Shown here: positions 42,999-55,155 of the stretch, piece by piece
Layout: every line of letters begins with the position of its first letter
Numbering within the stretch: position 1 is the stretch's first letter
Assembly: GCA_000827325.1 (NCBI GenBank)
Contig: KN832902.1
Location: 1 to 64,000, forward strand
DNA from: Oidiodendron maius Zn
Taxonomy: Eukaryota > Ascomycota > Leotiomycetes > Myxotrichaceae
Direction: 5' to 3'
Length of the DNA: 64,000 nt
Program-made: the position numbers and the translations under genes
The notes under the pieces: generated by a model
Database searches by the model: none
Told to the model about the DNA's origin: nothing
What the model saw: only the letters and a program-made list of their open reading frames with translations

Positions 42999-43739
42999 TC
43001 AAACAGAGGCGAATAGTGGCTCGGGCGGTTCTGTCGGCTGGCCAGCCTCATGTGGTTCAGCTTGTGTCTTGCCCACGTCCGAGTTAGGCATACAGTGTCC
43101 GCTAGCCTTGCGATGCTTATGGAGCCCAATGCTAGTAAATACAAGGGTTGTGACGAAAAGGCCACTACGAATCATTAGCGGAGTGCTTTCGGGTGGAAGA
43201 CGTAAAGCACCTACAATTCTAGGCCACCAAGACCCGCTGCCGCAGCCAAGGCGTTACGATATGTGCCAAGACTGAAGATGCGCTTGGCAAGGCCAAGACC
43301 ACGTTTGTTCCTAACGCAGAATCCGTAGACGTAGTATATGCAGTTGGGAGTCGTTACAGAGGGGTAAGTGACGGCATTGAAAGGGGCGACTTCGGAGGCG
43401 AGGAGGGCAAAGGCGACGATCCAGAAGATAACGGCGAAGATATCGAGGCCTAGTATAGCCCAGTAATTATACGCCACTGGCGTCGCTGTGCTAGAAACAA
43501 TGATATATACCGTAATGATGATTGTCGCGATGGCCTTTCGATGTTAGTGAGGCAATCGGAGTGGAGTGCGGAGCTATGTATACCGTGAAGAGCATCAGGC
43601 CATCGCCGTCAAAAGAGTAATAATTCTCGCCATAAGCCGCGAGGCCGAGAATAGCGACAGCAGTAGCGAGTTGAAGACTTCTAAAGACCAGAAGGAACGT
43701 TGGAGCGATTTTCAAAACGTGGTCCCTACTTGTGTTCAT
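42999..43739 (-). CDS. MARVEL-domain membrane protein, 213 aa, three exons
   Basis: Exons on the minus strand: 43584-43739, 43215-43534 and 42999-43164, with introns of 49 (branch CACTAAC) and 50 nt (branch GCTAAT). The protein starts MNTSRDHVLKIAPTFLLVFR and has four hydrophobic stretches: LQLATAVAILGLAAYGE, TAIATIIITVYIIVSS, YWAILGLDIFAVIFWIVAFA and, across the second intron, ALAAAAGLGGLEF-GLFVTTLVF. That is the four-helix MARVEL layout. The C-terminus is hydrophilic (EPHEAGQPTEPPEP) and cytosolic. Such proteins organise membranes. Head-to-head with the NmrA gene, only 66 bp between start codons. Confidence 0.8.
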
Positions 43740-43805
43740 TTTGGTGCGGATCTCGACACACTGGAAAATCGGTCCTTATATATTCATCAACTTAGAAATC
43801 TGATT
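43740..43805. promoter_or_regulatory. 66-bp bidirectional interval between MARVEL and NmrA start codons
   Basis: Contains a TATATA-like box (43776-43783, TTATATAT) on the NmrA side. It is so short that the 5' UTRs or promoters must overlap the opposite gene unless the NmrA start is upstream. Confidence 0.5.
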
Positions 43806-44840
43806 ATGTCTCCTCTCAAATACTTGATTACAGGCGCAACTGGTGGGCTCGGTGGTGGGGTCATTGGCCATTTCCGACGCCAAGGCGTCTCTATTAGCGA
43901 CTTTGCTGCCGCATCTTCTAAGTCTTCAAACGCAAAGAAATTTGAGGACCAGGGAATTAATTTTCGACACGTCGATTATGCTGATCCTGCAAGCTTGGAA
44001 GCCGCATTTGAAAATGTTCAAAACCTGTTTTTCGTCAGCAGCACGGCACTAGACAACGAGCTCAGAGAGAAACAGCATCGTAATGTTATCGAAGCAGCTG
44101 TAAAGAAGGGTGTTTCCCATGTAATATTCGTGCACCCCACTATGTAATAATAGCTGACGATTTTCCATAGGTTTGGTACACGTCTCTTGCTTGGGGGGGT
44201 CATACCTCGAATTCGAAAATTGATGTCCAGCAAGCCCATCTTGCTACCGAACGTGTGCTTGAGGAGTGAGTTTATTCACAACGCTTATGGATAAATTTGT
44301 TTCTCACCGAAGATTAGATCTGGAATTACCTTCACAAGTATTCGAGAGGGAATATACGCCGATGCCTTCCCAATTCTCATAAATTACTACCCTCAATCAG
44401 AGATCATTCGACTTCCAAGTGACGGTCCTATCGGATTTGCGTCACGAGCAGAATTAGCTGAAGCAAATGCAAAGATGCTCTTGACGGGCGGCTATGAAAA
44501 TCAGACAGTGCTCCTTACTGGGCCGCGGGCCGTCCTACTGCAAGATCTAATTAGCGCAGTTAATGATGTTACAGGAAAGGACATAACAATCAACCGGGTG
44601 TCATCGGAAGATTATGTTATCCTGAACGCAGAAAATGATATCGGTGGAAAGCCCGAAGCATTCTTCAGAAGGAAGATATCCTGGTTTGAAGGAGTCTCGC
44701 AAGGAGATGGGGCGAAAATCGATCCAGCGCTTGGGGAAATTTTAGGGCGACGCCCTAAGGACGGTGTAGAAGTAGTCCGAGAACTCCTTGAAAGAGATCC
44801 CGGTTACGATTGGAAGCAAAACTACATCAATGGGCGGTAG
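43806..44840 (+). CDS. NmrA-like NAD(P)-binding protein, 310 aa, three exons
   Basis: Exons 43806-44120, 44171-44265 and 44318-44840. The Rossmann start is LKYLITGATGGLGGGV, then INFRHVDYADPASLEAAFEN. Splicing out 44121-44170 (GTAATA..CCATAG, branch GCTGACG) gives KKGVSHVWYTSLAWGG, as in the family, whereas reading through meets a stop. Exon 2 ends ATERVLEE and exon 3 begins SGITFTSIREGIYADAF. The C-terminal part is GRRPKDGVEVVRELLE. NmrA-like proteins bind NAD(P) as redox sensors or act as quinone/ketone reductases; this one resembles the QOR/azoreductase-like group. Intact. Confidence 0.85.
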
Positions 44841-45565
44841 ATTGGCATTAGCTCTACTGTTAAAAGGTCATGTGGCACTGCGATGCGCACTTAGATGCCA
44901 AATTCCATAAACAAACATTTGTTATGGAGAAAAATATTGTCAGCAGGCTTTATTTTGTAAGGGCCATGAAGGTTCCGAGTTTCCAATTGGTGTACCATAG
45001 CTACCCCATATTCGCGGTGCTGCGATCGTGTCATGCCAGAACAGGATTCTAAGCCCATCTCCTATGTCAAGCCTGAGATCGATGATCTAATCCGGAAGGC
45101 GTTGCTCGGCTGCTTGTTTCATCTTCCGTTCCGTTAAATCATACAAGGTCCTTAACTTGCAGCTTCCAGGACTGCCATGTAGTGTGAGGGAAGAAGATTC
45201 TCTGACCGGATATAGCGTGGGTACTGAGATGAACATGATCAAGTGGGAGGAGATCTTCGAGCCGTAGTACTTGATCCTTGGTCGCGCAAGATAGAAGTTA
45301 GGAATACGACGCCCTGCGATGAACATTTCTTTGCACCAAGACTGGGCCATTAAGAGGCTTTACCCCCTTGGACTATAGAGCAAGATCGACGGCTCCGTCC
45401 AGCGTGGTGTATAAGTCCTGCCCGTTCCTTAGCTCCTCCTCAGCCCTCCCAGCGATGTCTCGGAGACGACCAAAAGGGTTAAGTTTGATGCCGGCACTGC
45501 CGAACTAACCTTAATGATCAAACTGTTGTGTACTCACTTTGGGCGTAGCCCTAGTAGGGTACAGG
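44841..45565. other. No gene recognised
   Basis: A minus-strand frame 45087-45350 and a short open stretch near 45396-45480 (PFGRLRDIAGRAEEELR) cannot be assigned and do not join. Confidence 0.35.
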
Positions 45566-46180
45566 ATGCAAGGTGATCACCTAGACAATAACCATATTGA
45601 CTTTCACCATGGCAAATCGAAGCAGAGACGGGAACGAGCAGTGGATACAATCAGAGACTGCAGTAAAAGGTTATTGGAATGGTTCGTGGCCAACGAGCAC
45701 TATGTTATGACTGTTACGGATGAGCCACCCACATCAATACAAGCAGCCATGAACTCAACATACTCCGAGGCAGTTAAGACTCTTCACCAAGATAACTGGG
45801 AAGGGCAACTGGAATGGAACATTTTTGAGTCATCCAAACAAATGCTAGAGTGGTTTATGCAGGGAGATTCGTGCACCCAAGGAACAATGACGATCGTGCG
45901 CGCTGATTGTGTCGGACCAGGCGCGTGTCCCGTACGGGTGACTAAGATTCCGAATTCAGGTATTCGACTTGAAAAAGAGGGAGGCTCGACTTTATTTACC
46001 CCTCAAACACTATCCGTGAGCGTCCATGTTGATCAGATCGACGACTACCTTGATGGAAATATTTCCAATATAGATCCATGGTCGTACAGTTGGAGCTCTG
46101 ACAACCAACCCACTGGGATGGCAGCTCAGTTGCAGGATATTCTGTTTATGTTTGAGTCCGTGGATATCCCAAGACGATAG
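45566..46180 (+). CDS. Hypothetical protein, ~204 aa, single exon
   Basis: The open frame extends upstream to 45539 but the first ATG is at 45566 (MQGDHLDNNHIDFHHG). The protein has two similar segments, KRLLEWFVANEHYVM and KQMLEWFMQGDSCTQG, about 75 residues apart, which may reflect an internal duplication or paired helices. The C-terminal half is rich in polar residues and ends VDIPRR. No signal peptide, membrane helix or known motif is recognised. It lies between the NmrA and MFS genes in the same direction. Confidence 0.45.
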   Translation: MQGDHLDNNHIDFHHGKSKQRRERAVDTIRDCSKRLLEWFVANEHYVMTVTDEPPTSIQAAMNSTYSEAVKTLHQDNWEGQLEWNIFESSKQMLEWFMQGDSCTQGTMTIVRADCVGPGACPVRVTKIPNSGIRLEKEGGSTLFTPQTLSVSVHVDQIDDYLDGNISNIDPWSYSWSSDNQPTGMAAQLQDILFMFESVDIPRR

Positions 46181-46996
46181 AAGCTTAAACAATATCACCA
46201 GCCACGGGAGGTAGAGTTACCAATGCCTGACCAATATCTGGGGTTCATGGTAGAGAGCGTAAAGAATATAGAAAAAGTGAGTAGGTAGAAAAGTTCTGCG
46301 CAGACAGGGGCATTAATTGTAGATGAGACATATCCGATCACGACCTTTTCAAGCTAAATCAATAAGACCAGGCTTCAGAATGGTGCGGAACATAGGTATT
46401 TGAGCTCACTAAAGTACCGATTTCTAACATGAAAGAAACGCTTCTGATCAAGAGGTCCTAATGATGAATAGAATCAACGACTTCTTCTGGAAGGCTAACG
46501 GCTCCGTGATAAAGCAAGCGGTCCATTGAAGCACAGCACCTTGCCCTCTAACTGCCAACTCCTCTTCACCTACCACGGACATTTTACAACGCCAGAAGAC
46601 TGCAATAGTCAATCTGTAACATCCTGACTAGCAGCAGTGAATTCCGGCACGGAAAGTGCACATGACCTTTTTCGCACCCTTGTCATCCCCCCAACTCCAA
46701 GCCGTCCACCAGTCCGCCGGAGATAGAAAGTGCGGGGTCCAGTCGTACAAACTTGGAAAGTGAACCGTATCGAGGACGGCTTGTACACCGGACAAGTTGG
46801 TAGATCGGAAACTAACTTTCTGAAGTTAGCTGCCGTAAGCAACTCCTCAGACTCAACCGGAACTAGAGCCGCTCTTTTGAAATATGAGATATATGATAGT
46901 TTGTCTCTCCACAACTAACTCTTCTTTTGCTAATTAAACAGGCCAACAATTAAAAGTTACCTGCACCCTGTTCTCTCTTGTCACAATTACCAGACA
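46181..46996. other. Upstream region of the MFS gene
   Basis: 816 bases with only short unassigned frames on both strands; likely includes the MFS promoter. Confidence 0.4.
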
Positions 46997-48845
46997 ATGT
47001 CTGCTCTCACTTCTGGGCCTAATATTCGGATAGAGACCCAGATAGTGGGGCCTAGCGATAAAGAAATAGGTGTAATTGAAGGGCAGTTTACCGCGGTTTC
47101 AAGCCAAGATCACACTGATATCGCACATGTCCTCTACAAGGAGTCTCTTGAGATGGACCCCATGGAGAGGGAAATCATTGCTAAACGGGTACTTCGAAAA
47201 CTAGATTTTGTCGTTCTGCCCATGGTTGGTGATCCTACCCAACCGCGTTTAATTAACTAATGGCGTTCAGATGTGTTTTGTTTATTTCCTAAGCTTCTTG
47301 GACAAGAGTACGCTCAACTATGCCAATGCCTATGGACTGCAGACAGATCTACATCTCGTTGGACGTAATTACTGTGCGTTGCCACACTCTGAAACAACGG
47401 TATTTCGTTACATGCTTATTAGACCCATCCAGCTTGGATTGCCTCAATCACGAATTTCGGGTATCTCGCATTTGCTTTTCCTATGACAGTTGCTCTGCAA
47501 AAGCTTCCTATAGGAAAGGTCATCGGTACAATGCTAACACTATGGGGGGTCGTTCTCATCGGTACTGTGGGCGCTAAGAACTTTGCTGATATGATGGTTC
47601 TCCGCTTTATCCTTGGTAAGTCCTATGACAATTAAAGTAATAAAACTAATAACTACTGTGCAGGGGGCCTTGAGTCCGGGATTGGCCCTGCCTGGATGCT
47701 TCTAACAACTATGTTCTGGACTAAAAAAGAGGCACCACTACGGATGTCCTTCTGGCTTGGATGCAACGGCCTCTCACAGATCATAGGTTCCGGACTATCA
47801 TGGGGTCTAGGTCACACACACAGTCATCTTAGTCCATGGAAATTAATCTTCTTGGTTTGTATTATTTTCTTCTATTTATTAGCACTGTACTTATACTGAC
47901 TGCTATCCACCTAGGTCATAGGGCTATTCAGTTTCTGTTTCGGTGCTATCTGTATCGTCCTTCTTCCTTCATCACCGAAAGACTGCGTTTTCTTCTCTCA
48001 TAAAGAAGCGCTTGTAGCAGTCTGGAGAGTCTCAAAAAACCGTACTGGAGTTAAGCATTCAAAGATTCTGTGGTATCAGGTCTTAGAAGCATTGAAAGAC
48101 CCGAAGATATACCTAATTGCGGCCTCGGCATTATGTCTAGGCATCCTAAACGGCGCTATTTCGAACTTTTTAACAACATTGCTTCAAAGCTTTGGATATA
48201 ATGCTCTGAAAAGTGTCTTATACCAAATGCCAGGTGGTAGATCTCCCCGCGGTTGTACTATAGCAAGTTGCTGCTGATTATCTCCTAGGTGGTTTTCAGT
48301 TCATCTTCACAGTCCTAGGTGGTCTATTAGCAAGCAAGGTTCCGAATACTCTTGCTCTTACCGTGATCCTAGGATATATCCCCGGCCTCGTAGGTGTTAT
48401 CGGGATTCTCACTCTCCCGCTTTCTAAGCAACTTAATCTCGCTGCCTGCGCTTGGATGCTGCCTATCACCGGCTTAGCCATAATCATTACCTGGAACATG
48501 GTCGCCGCTAATATTGCCGGGCATACAAAGCGAACCTTTACAAACGGGCAGGTAATATCATAGGCCCATTCTTGTTCATGCCAGCAGAAAAACCACGATA
48601 TCCAACTGCCATTAAGGCATTATGCGGGGTTTATTCGGCCGGTATGTTTTTGACTGTTATCCTCAGCTTGTATATGTGGAGACAGAATGTTTCCCGGAAC
48701 GGGGAAGCAATTGCACAGGATGTGGGAGATGAAGCAGGGTATGTAGGCATTCTACCTCTAATGCTGTCCACAAAACGTCCCTGACACACCTAGATTCAAT
48801 GATTACACAGATATTGAGAACAAAGGATTTTGTTACCGACTCTAA
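46997..48845 (+). CDS. MFS transporter, allantoate permease (Dal5/anion:cation symporter) family, damaged late
   Basis: Exons begin 46997-47224, 47271-47364, 47433-47615, 47664-47854, 47915-48233 and 48289 onward, with a last intron 48739-48793 and stop at 48845. Marks: KRVLRKLDFVVLPM-MCFVYF, FLSFLDKSTLNYANAYGLQT, NFGYLAFAFPM, GGLESGIGPAWMLLT, WKLIFL-VIGLFSFCF and a C-terminal GFNDYTDIENKGFCYRL. These fit ~12 membrane helices importing small organic anions. At ~48549 the frame ending RTFTNGQVIS stops, while GNIIGPFLFMPAEKPRYPTA lies one frame away. Relatives have about 8 more residues (a helix such as IIFISYCV) at this place, so about 25 bases seem lost together with the frame. The gene is therefore probably non-functional beyond helix 10. 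Confidence 0.75.
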
Positions 48846-49998
48846 AAGTACATTCTCTACCATATAAATTAAAGTTAACCCTTATTTATTGCTTTGCACC
48901 AAGTGGAGAGGTGCTGCATTATATCAACGAAGCACCTGCGTAACCCGATAATCCTACCATCATCCGGCCACATGAAGACACCTCTTCTTCATAAGCAACT
49001 TATAGCATAGGTGCGCGTCTGTAAACGGTGGGACCACGTGACTCTCATATATTTGTATATTTGTGAAGCTATGCACAACTTTGTACAGAGCTCCTTACAT
49101 ACCAATATCTTCTCTCCTTGTAATCAATCAATTTAATCAAGCCTCGATTGTGTACGACCATGCACCTGTTCTGTGACAAGTAGCTATAGATTGAAGGAAC
49201 TCTCTTGGTCCAGAATATGTTTGTTGCTGATGACGCTAGCTCGGATTCCAATTGCCAAGAGTTTTTAAATTGGACTCTTGACGCATTTCTGCCAATTTAT
49301 TGCCATGGGGACATGTGGTTTCCGTTGCTTCTGATTCTGTCCGACTCCAGCTCACTCTTTGTACATGATGCAATAATAATCCAAGGCAACACACTCGAGA
49401 AGACTCTCCGCAAAGCTGACCTGTTTCAAATTGGACTCGGCTTAAAATTTTTGCCTGCCTTACTTCTGGACTGATACACAGTCATGGTTCGACTATTTAA
49501 CTTCCCAAAGTTAACCTTAACTGGCACTGAATCAGACCCAGTTGAAATTGGTGCGTGCCTGGCAAGATTGTTTAGGTTCGGAAAAATTCGTCTGGGCTGA
49601 GGGGAAACGGGGCCAGGGGCGTTGCTCCAGGGCTAGAAGAAGAACCATGACTCCTACTGTTACCCTACACCTGTATACCGTGACTTAAAAGGGAAATCTT
49701 TGCGGATGACCAAGCGAAACTCTCAGCCGTCGATTTTAACCACAGTTGTCTAAAGCCTAACGAAAATTAGATTAGATTGTTATATCGAATGAACCAATGA
49801 ACTCCGTATAATTCTAGCTACTCCAATCCGTTCAACCCGGAATCATCCGCCAAGTATCCAGGCAAAACTGTGTCTTATTTATCTCAATAGTTTTATCTCT
49901 GGCTGTGTATCCCGCTCTTGTCCCTGTTGTTATACTCTCCAAAGAAGAGTCCGCATTCCACTGAGATATTGAACTCCAGTTACATTTGAAGACTGGCC
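48846..49998. other. No gene recognised
   Basis: One open frame (49205-49474, plus) is hydrophobic but matches nothing known. The remainder is AT-rich; the end contains the carboxylesterase promoter. Confidence 0.4.
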
Positions 49999-50944
49999 AT
50001 GAGATTCCCCATTGCCTTGATTACGGCATTGCCAGCATTCCCATCTTTCTGCCTTGCTCATAATCATGTACTTCCTACAATCGACCTGGGCTACGAGATT
50101 CACCAAGCCATCTCTTTCAATGTGAGTGCATATGACTACTAAAGGTGATAGGATGGACTGATGGTGATAGGAAGCTGGCACCTTTTACAACCAAGAGGCT
50201 CGCCAACTCCCATACGGAAATCTTGTAGCTGCCAACACGAAATTGGTCACACCAGCCAATTACGGACAATTCACATTCTCAGCCACAGTGGATGGTTCTT
50301 TCGTTCCAGGCTTGCCTGGTCAGCTCCTTCAGGAAGGAGAGTTTGATAAAGATGTAAGGATCATCGTTGGGCACAATTCGAACGAGGCCTTATTCTTCAT
50401 CAACCCAAACACCACCAGCCCGACTGATTTCACAAACTCTCTCAAGTCCGCTTTCTTGACAATCCCCAACTCGGTTGTGAATTACATCTCAAACGTCCTG
50501 TATCCGTACCCCAATAGTTCGAATGTCGATGAAACTGCAGCAATTGGGTACACCACACCCAGCAGCCTATTCGTGCTAACGCTAAGTGATGTATCAATCA
50601 ACTGCAACGCCTACTTCCTAGCGAGGGCATTTTCAGCAATTCAACCCGATACATATGCCTATGAGTTTAGTGTTCCTCCCGGATACCATGGAGAAGACGT
50701 TGCATACCTCTATTACAATGGCCCTTCACCTTTAGTTATCAATGAGACCATCGCTCTTGCTATGCAGACTTATTACACCCGGTTTGCTATTACAGGCTCA
50801 CCAGACAACGACCAGTATCCGATCTTCCATAAATACACGAATAATTCGAGCTTATTAAGCATGAATATTACTGGAATCAGCATGAAGCAAGATCTTGCTG
50901 ACAATTCGCGGTGTCGGTGGTGGCAGCAGGCACTGTATTTCTAG
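49999..50944 (+). CDS. Type-B carboxylesterase with an in-frame loss of the catalytic middle, 298 aa
   Basis: Exon 1 (49999-50121) encodes a signal peptide MRFPIALITALPAFPSFCLA and the family N-terminus TIDLGYEIHQAISFN. A 49-nt intron (50122-50170) leads to EAGTFYNQEARQLPYGNL. Relatives have ~300 residues between QFYN and the RQLPY-like helix, including the oxyanion loop and the GESAG serine elbow; all of that is missing. The C-terminal half is normal: FSATVDGSFVPGLPGQLLQE, IVGHNSNEALFF (acid region) and PPGYHGEDVAYLYY (catalytic His). The frame is intact to the stop, so a short secreted protein could still be made, but without the nucleophile it should not be an esterase. Confidence 0.78.
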
Positions 50945-52469
50945 TCCAAGGGATAAATACGCAGCAAGTTCTGCCACCTCGATCATTCATGCAACAGTAT
51001 TAATCGTTGGAAGGGAAGTCTTTGGAGGGAAAGTCTTTGGAGGAAATTTGTGGTAGGAGGAAACTCAGTGCTTGAATCAGTCATGTTGAGATGGATAACA
51101 GTTGATTGTCGCTTTGCTGAGAGCCCGACAGTAATGCAAATTCAGTCATACTACTATTAACAAAGTCCTTCTTGCCTCCTGTCTACCTGCAAAAAGAAGA
51201 GAACAACGGAGTAACAATGGATTCCAAGAGACAGACCATATTTTTCCTGTTTTGATTGTGGTTATAGATGAAACGCAATCTTACCACCCTCCAGGAGAGT
51301 GCCACGGAGGCTACTCGATTTAGTTAATGAAGCATTTCATCCGTCAGGGGCATGCCCCGCTACCGAACCACCTCCGCTTTCTCCGCACTTTCTGGGCGTC
51401 TAATAAATCTGTGCACATCAGTGCATCGCACAACGTATCACGATAGCCCATCGCTAGTCTACGGGGCAACAAAAGCGCCGTTGATCCTGCAGGTGTGTTT
51501 GCTATTGGCATTTGCCGTTCTATAAGCGAAGCCTTGTCCTACAACCTGTTATTTCTATAAGGGGCCAGCAACTAAACTTCTTGAACATGCCCTGGTGTGT
51601 GTCTGTGCGCATTAGATACTCTACGGTTCCATCATTGGGTAGGATTGTTGTCCGGGCCGATCCCAGGATCCGCCTTTACGATAAGTATTCTGTCTCTAGG
51701 GAGGTCGGTCCTACTGTTATCCCGTACATACCGTACACACCCGGCATGGCCGCGAGTCTCCCAAATCAAGCTCATCCCTTGAGATTCTAACTCAAATGAG
51801 CATGTTGAGCGGATGAGATTGCAGCGACTCGCCTGCGGATAAAAGAAGAAGGAGGAGAGCTAGCAAGCTGTACAGGCATAAGGGAAGATTGCTCTATAGT
51901 GAGTCGTATACCTTCTTTCAATCAGTCGCGTCATCTATATTAATGAACTAAAGGCCCTGGCGGATTAATATTCTGATGAAGAGGTAATTTAGCTTAATAT
52001 ATTAAAGGACCCCCCTGAAAAAAGGTGCTCATTGGAGGATACGGTTTGCGTATTGGGTGGCAAAACACGGGATCCTTCACGGACGCCGTTCATCCCGGTT
52101 GGGTATATTTCATTGAACTATGAAAACGAGACGCCTGGTGCAGAAGAGAAGATAGACAGATGAAACTGGTTAGCTACATTTTATATCTCGAAAGCGCTGC
52201 AAGGAGTGGTGCTCGGACGGACAACAATGGATTTGGTGGAGGACATTGTAGCCAGTCAGCCGTTGGACGCTAGACATCGGCATTGAGTACGGAGGCCAAT
52301 GAATACAAGGTTAAGGCCGAAAGGTAGAACGTACATGGCGTGGAGGGCCGAAAGACACATTAGATGCCATCTGAGGTGAAAGAAAATGAATAACTAAGGA
52401 CCGGTGATGTAGACTTCGATCTCTGCCTCAGATTATGCAGTTGCCTCTTTCCTAGTAATCCCTCTCCTC
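50945..52469. other. 1.5-kb intergenic; T7-promoter-like 16-mer at 51894-51909
   Basis: No gene recognised. GAAGTCTTTGGAGG occurs twice in tandem at ~51015-51045. The minus strand at 51894-51909 reads ATACGACTCACTATAG, the core of the phage T7 promoter. Confidence 0.5.
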
Positions 52470-53323
52470 CTACTGTCTTAATGTCATCTCTTGTGTGTTA
52501 TATGGACAAACACCCGCGATCATTTCAGCTAAACTCGGCAACGCCTTCCTCGCCTCCTTTATTGTGGTAGGTATGTCGCCTTTAACTAATGCTTCCGGCC
52601 GGTTAAAATTCTGATTGGATAGTAACATATGTCTGGGGCTGGTTCCGGTTGCCCCCTTAATTGGCTTAGCGCAATATTTTTTAGAGCCTCTAGGGTTGAT
52701 GCTTGTTGCTCTGCTATATGGCGGGCTGGTCTCTCCGCAGAACCAAATCCTACTTGGCTTATATATGTTGATGTTGGCAGACCTTGAGCGGCTATTTAAG
52801 ACCCTGCGAGCTGGCATGCGGCGGTCTCCCATCGGTGGTACTAACTCTCTTGAGGCCTCTTGTAGGAGTAGAGGAGTGACGCTGGCACGTTGTGCCATAT
52901 CTACCTGGCCAAGCTGCCAGTGCATTGCTTCGGCTGCTCGCCAGGGAATTCCCGTTTCTCGTGCCACTTTTGACCACATATCTAGCTTGAATCTTGTAAG
53001 AGAATGTCAGCTGGTCCGAATACGGAAGGAGTTTGACACACAGAGTTCTAACTGGTTTTAATCAAATTTGAAGGGGACAGGTACCTCTCATATACTTTTG
53101 CAAGTACATCCTTACGATCTTCGTTCCACACACTACGTCTCTCGAGATAATTCTGATAGTGGAGGCGGCAACTAAGAGGACTGCGTCCAGGCAGCCTCTC
53201 CGAAATAGCCGCCCACTTCGCTCCATTACCTCGCAAGTCGATGAGCAAGGTGTCTTCTTCTGGTGACCACTTTCTTTTGTTCTTCGATAGCGACTTTGTA
53301 TGTTCGAGAGGCATACTTTTCAT
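52470..53323 (-). CDS. Myb/SANT DNA-binding protein, 253 aa, two exons
   Basis: The first ATG in the frame is at 53323 (MKSMPLEHTKSL). Exon 1 is 53085-53323; the intron 52993-53084 ends TTACAAG and rejoins YER-FKLDMWSKVARE in phase. The first SANT repeat is KWSPEEDTLLIDLRGNGAKW..AISERLPGRSPLSCRLHYQNYL and a second, more diverged one is WNEDRKDVLAKVYER..MWSKVARETGIPWRAAEAMH. Downstream is MPARRVLNSRSRS, a variable Pro/Ser-containing linker, and a conserved short end LPSLAEMIAGVCPYNTQ. Probably a nuclear transcription or chromatin factor; targets unknown. Intact. Confidence 0.78.
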
Positions 53324-55155
53324 GGAACAGATACAGAAAGGGGTTTGTTGCTTTGCAGGCCAAGATGCACATGTCAAGGACAGTCAACGAAATTCTACCT
53401 CCGTGCTTTAAAGTACTTATACTTCATGTCTCTGTCTCATTCTGAATGTCCTGCAGATTCTTAGGCTTATAGGAGGTCCATCTGTCTCGGGACGTTTAAG
53501 CTGCTATTCTTCCGTAACGAAGCCCTAGTAACCCTGTACCCTCTAAAACGTTACCAATATAATATATAATTTCAGGGGTGTCCTGAACTCCATATACTCT
53601 ACGTGGAGGGAAGTCATGCCAAATACAGCGAATCTGGCAGGTGCGATCCAGGATTAAGTGGAAAACAACATATAAATGTTACCGCATACAATTAGCCAGT
53701 GTATCAGCCTCGACGCAGGTCGGTGGCGAGCTTCGAGCTTCTGGCCATCCGGTAGATATCTGTGGGACTAGGGTTTAATGTAGGGATGGCAGATGCTATC
53801 CAATTAGTCCTGCAGAAGTGACTCTGTCACTGACCAGCACGACACGCAATGCAGTGGTACGTAAGGTGGACTGCGTTCAGCAAAGAGCACACCACATACA
53901 GGCCACGGTATGCCTCACACTACTATGGAATACGGCCCACTACATGATGAATGATACGGCGAATGCAGCTCGTACGGCATTGCAGGAGTTTGAAGCTTGC
54001 GGAATCAGGAGCGGAGCAGGGGCTTTGAGCCATCTGAGGAGCAGGGAAGGTACTGCATCAATGCCGGCCATTCTAGCTAGACCTACGGGTTAGATGTAAA
54101 TGCCCCATATCGCTGAAAGATCCAGAGTGCGGTGTTCATCAACAGAAGGCATGAGGCCCTGTTGTCAGAGCCTGGACACGGACCTTCATGTCTAGAGAAG
54201 GCACTAGCATTCCTGATCCTCTGGCTTATATAAATAGTAATGGAAGTAGAGCGGGGACATCCTTCTCATGATTGCAGCTGTCTATTCAGACTTCTCATAG
54301 AGATGTGTAGCTTACTTTCTAGCGCAAGGAGCATCCGATATGCAGCAACCCTTCTTTTGGCGAGACAACTGCCGGAAGGAATTGCATCGTTCCGGGGTTC
54401 CCTTCCCGATTCTTTCCGATAATGCAGCACTCCATCTCTGAAGAGGGGTGTTTGAGCGGGCGGCAAAGCAATAGCGCCGTCAATGGCTGGCTGTGGTGGA
54501 AGGAAACGGATACCTGGGTCAGGTGGGACGAGCTGCATGGGGCTGTATCTAGTAAAAAGCCGTTTTAGTAATTAGTCAATATGTGGGGTTGCATCCAGTA
54601 AATTGCCGTAATCAAAACTAACTCCCTGTTAGTCCTCTTGTGTTGGAACGAGTATGGCCTCTCACGATCACGCGGACTGAGTAATGTAGACAATATATTT
54701 GAAGTGGAGTTGACGACTTGATTCTTAAAACTAGAGAGGGAGGAGCTACCCTATATATATCCGAGGGTCGCATAAGCAACGTGGCTGTGCTGTACAGTGT
54801 TGCGTATATTGTCGCACTATAATCCTTCCTAGACAACACTCAACAAGTAATATAGGCCTGTTTGTAGATAAGCGAGCCAATAAAGAGCTGGATCCGCGAA
54901 CTGTGTTGTCGATGCGAACGAGACCACACAATAAACCAAACTTAACTTAGGTTTGTTCCACTTTTGACATCACCCGAGATTTCTCAATCTCATCATAAGC
55001 ATCATGAAGTTACTGGGAGAAAAGCCTTTTATTCCATAAAATAGCACTGCAAGATCAAGCAAAGTCCCTATAATTTTGTAGCTTGTAAGTTCCACCCGAA
55101 GCCCACAGCGATATAAACGTAAACCAACGATGCAAAAGAGACCTCTGCTCGGAGC
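53324..55155. other. 1.8-kb intergenic without a recognised gene
   Basis: Short frames only. Two copies of a (G)CATC/TATCcAGTAAA..GCCG motif near 54543-54613 resemble the repeats at 16856-16955 and may be a remnant of the same element class. Confidence 0.4.

Noticed and set aside
45087-45350. Minus-strand 87-aa ORF
   Set aside because: Could not be joined to neighbouring open stretches or matched to a family.
49205-49474. Hydrophobic 89-aa ORF
   Set aside because: No family resemblance, no upstream or downstream exon, AT-rich context.
51512-51790. 92-aa ORF
   Set aside because: No motif and no supporting splice or start context.
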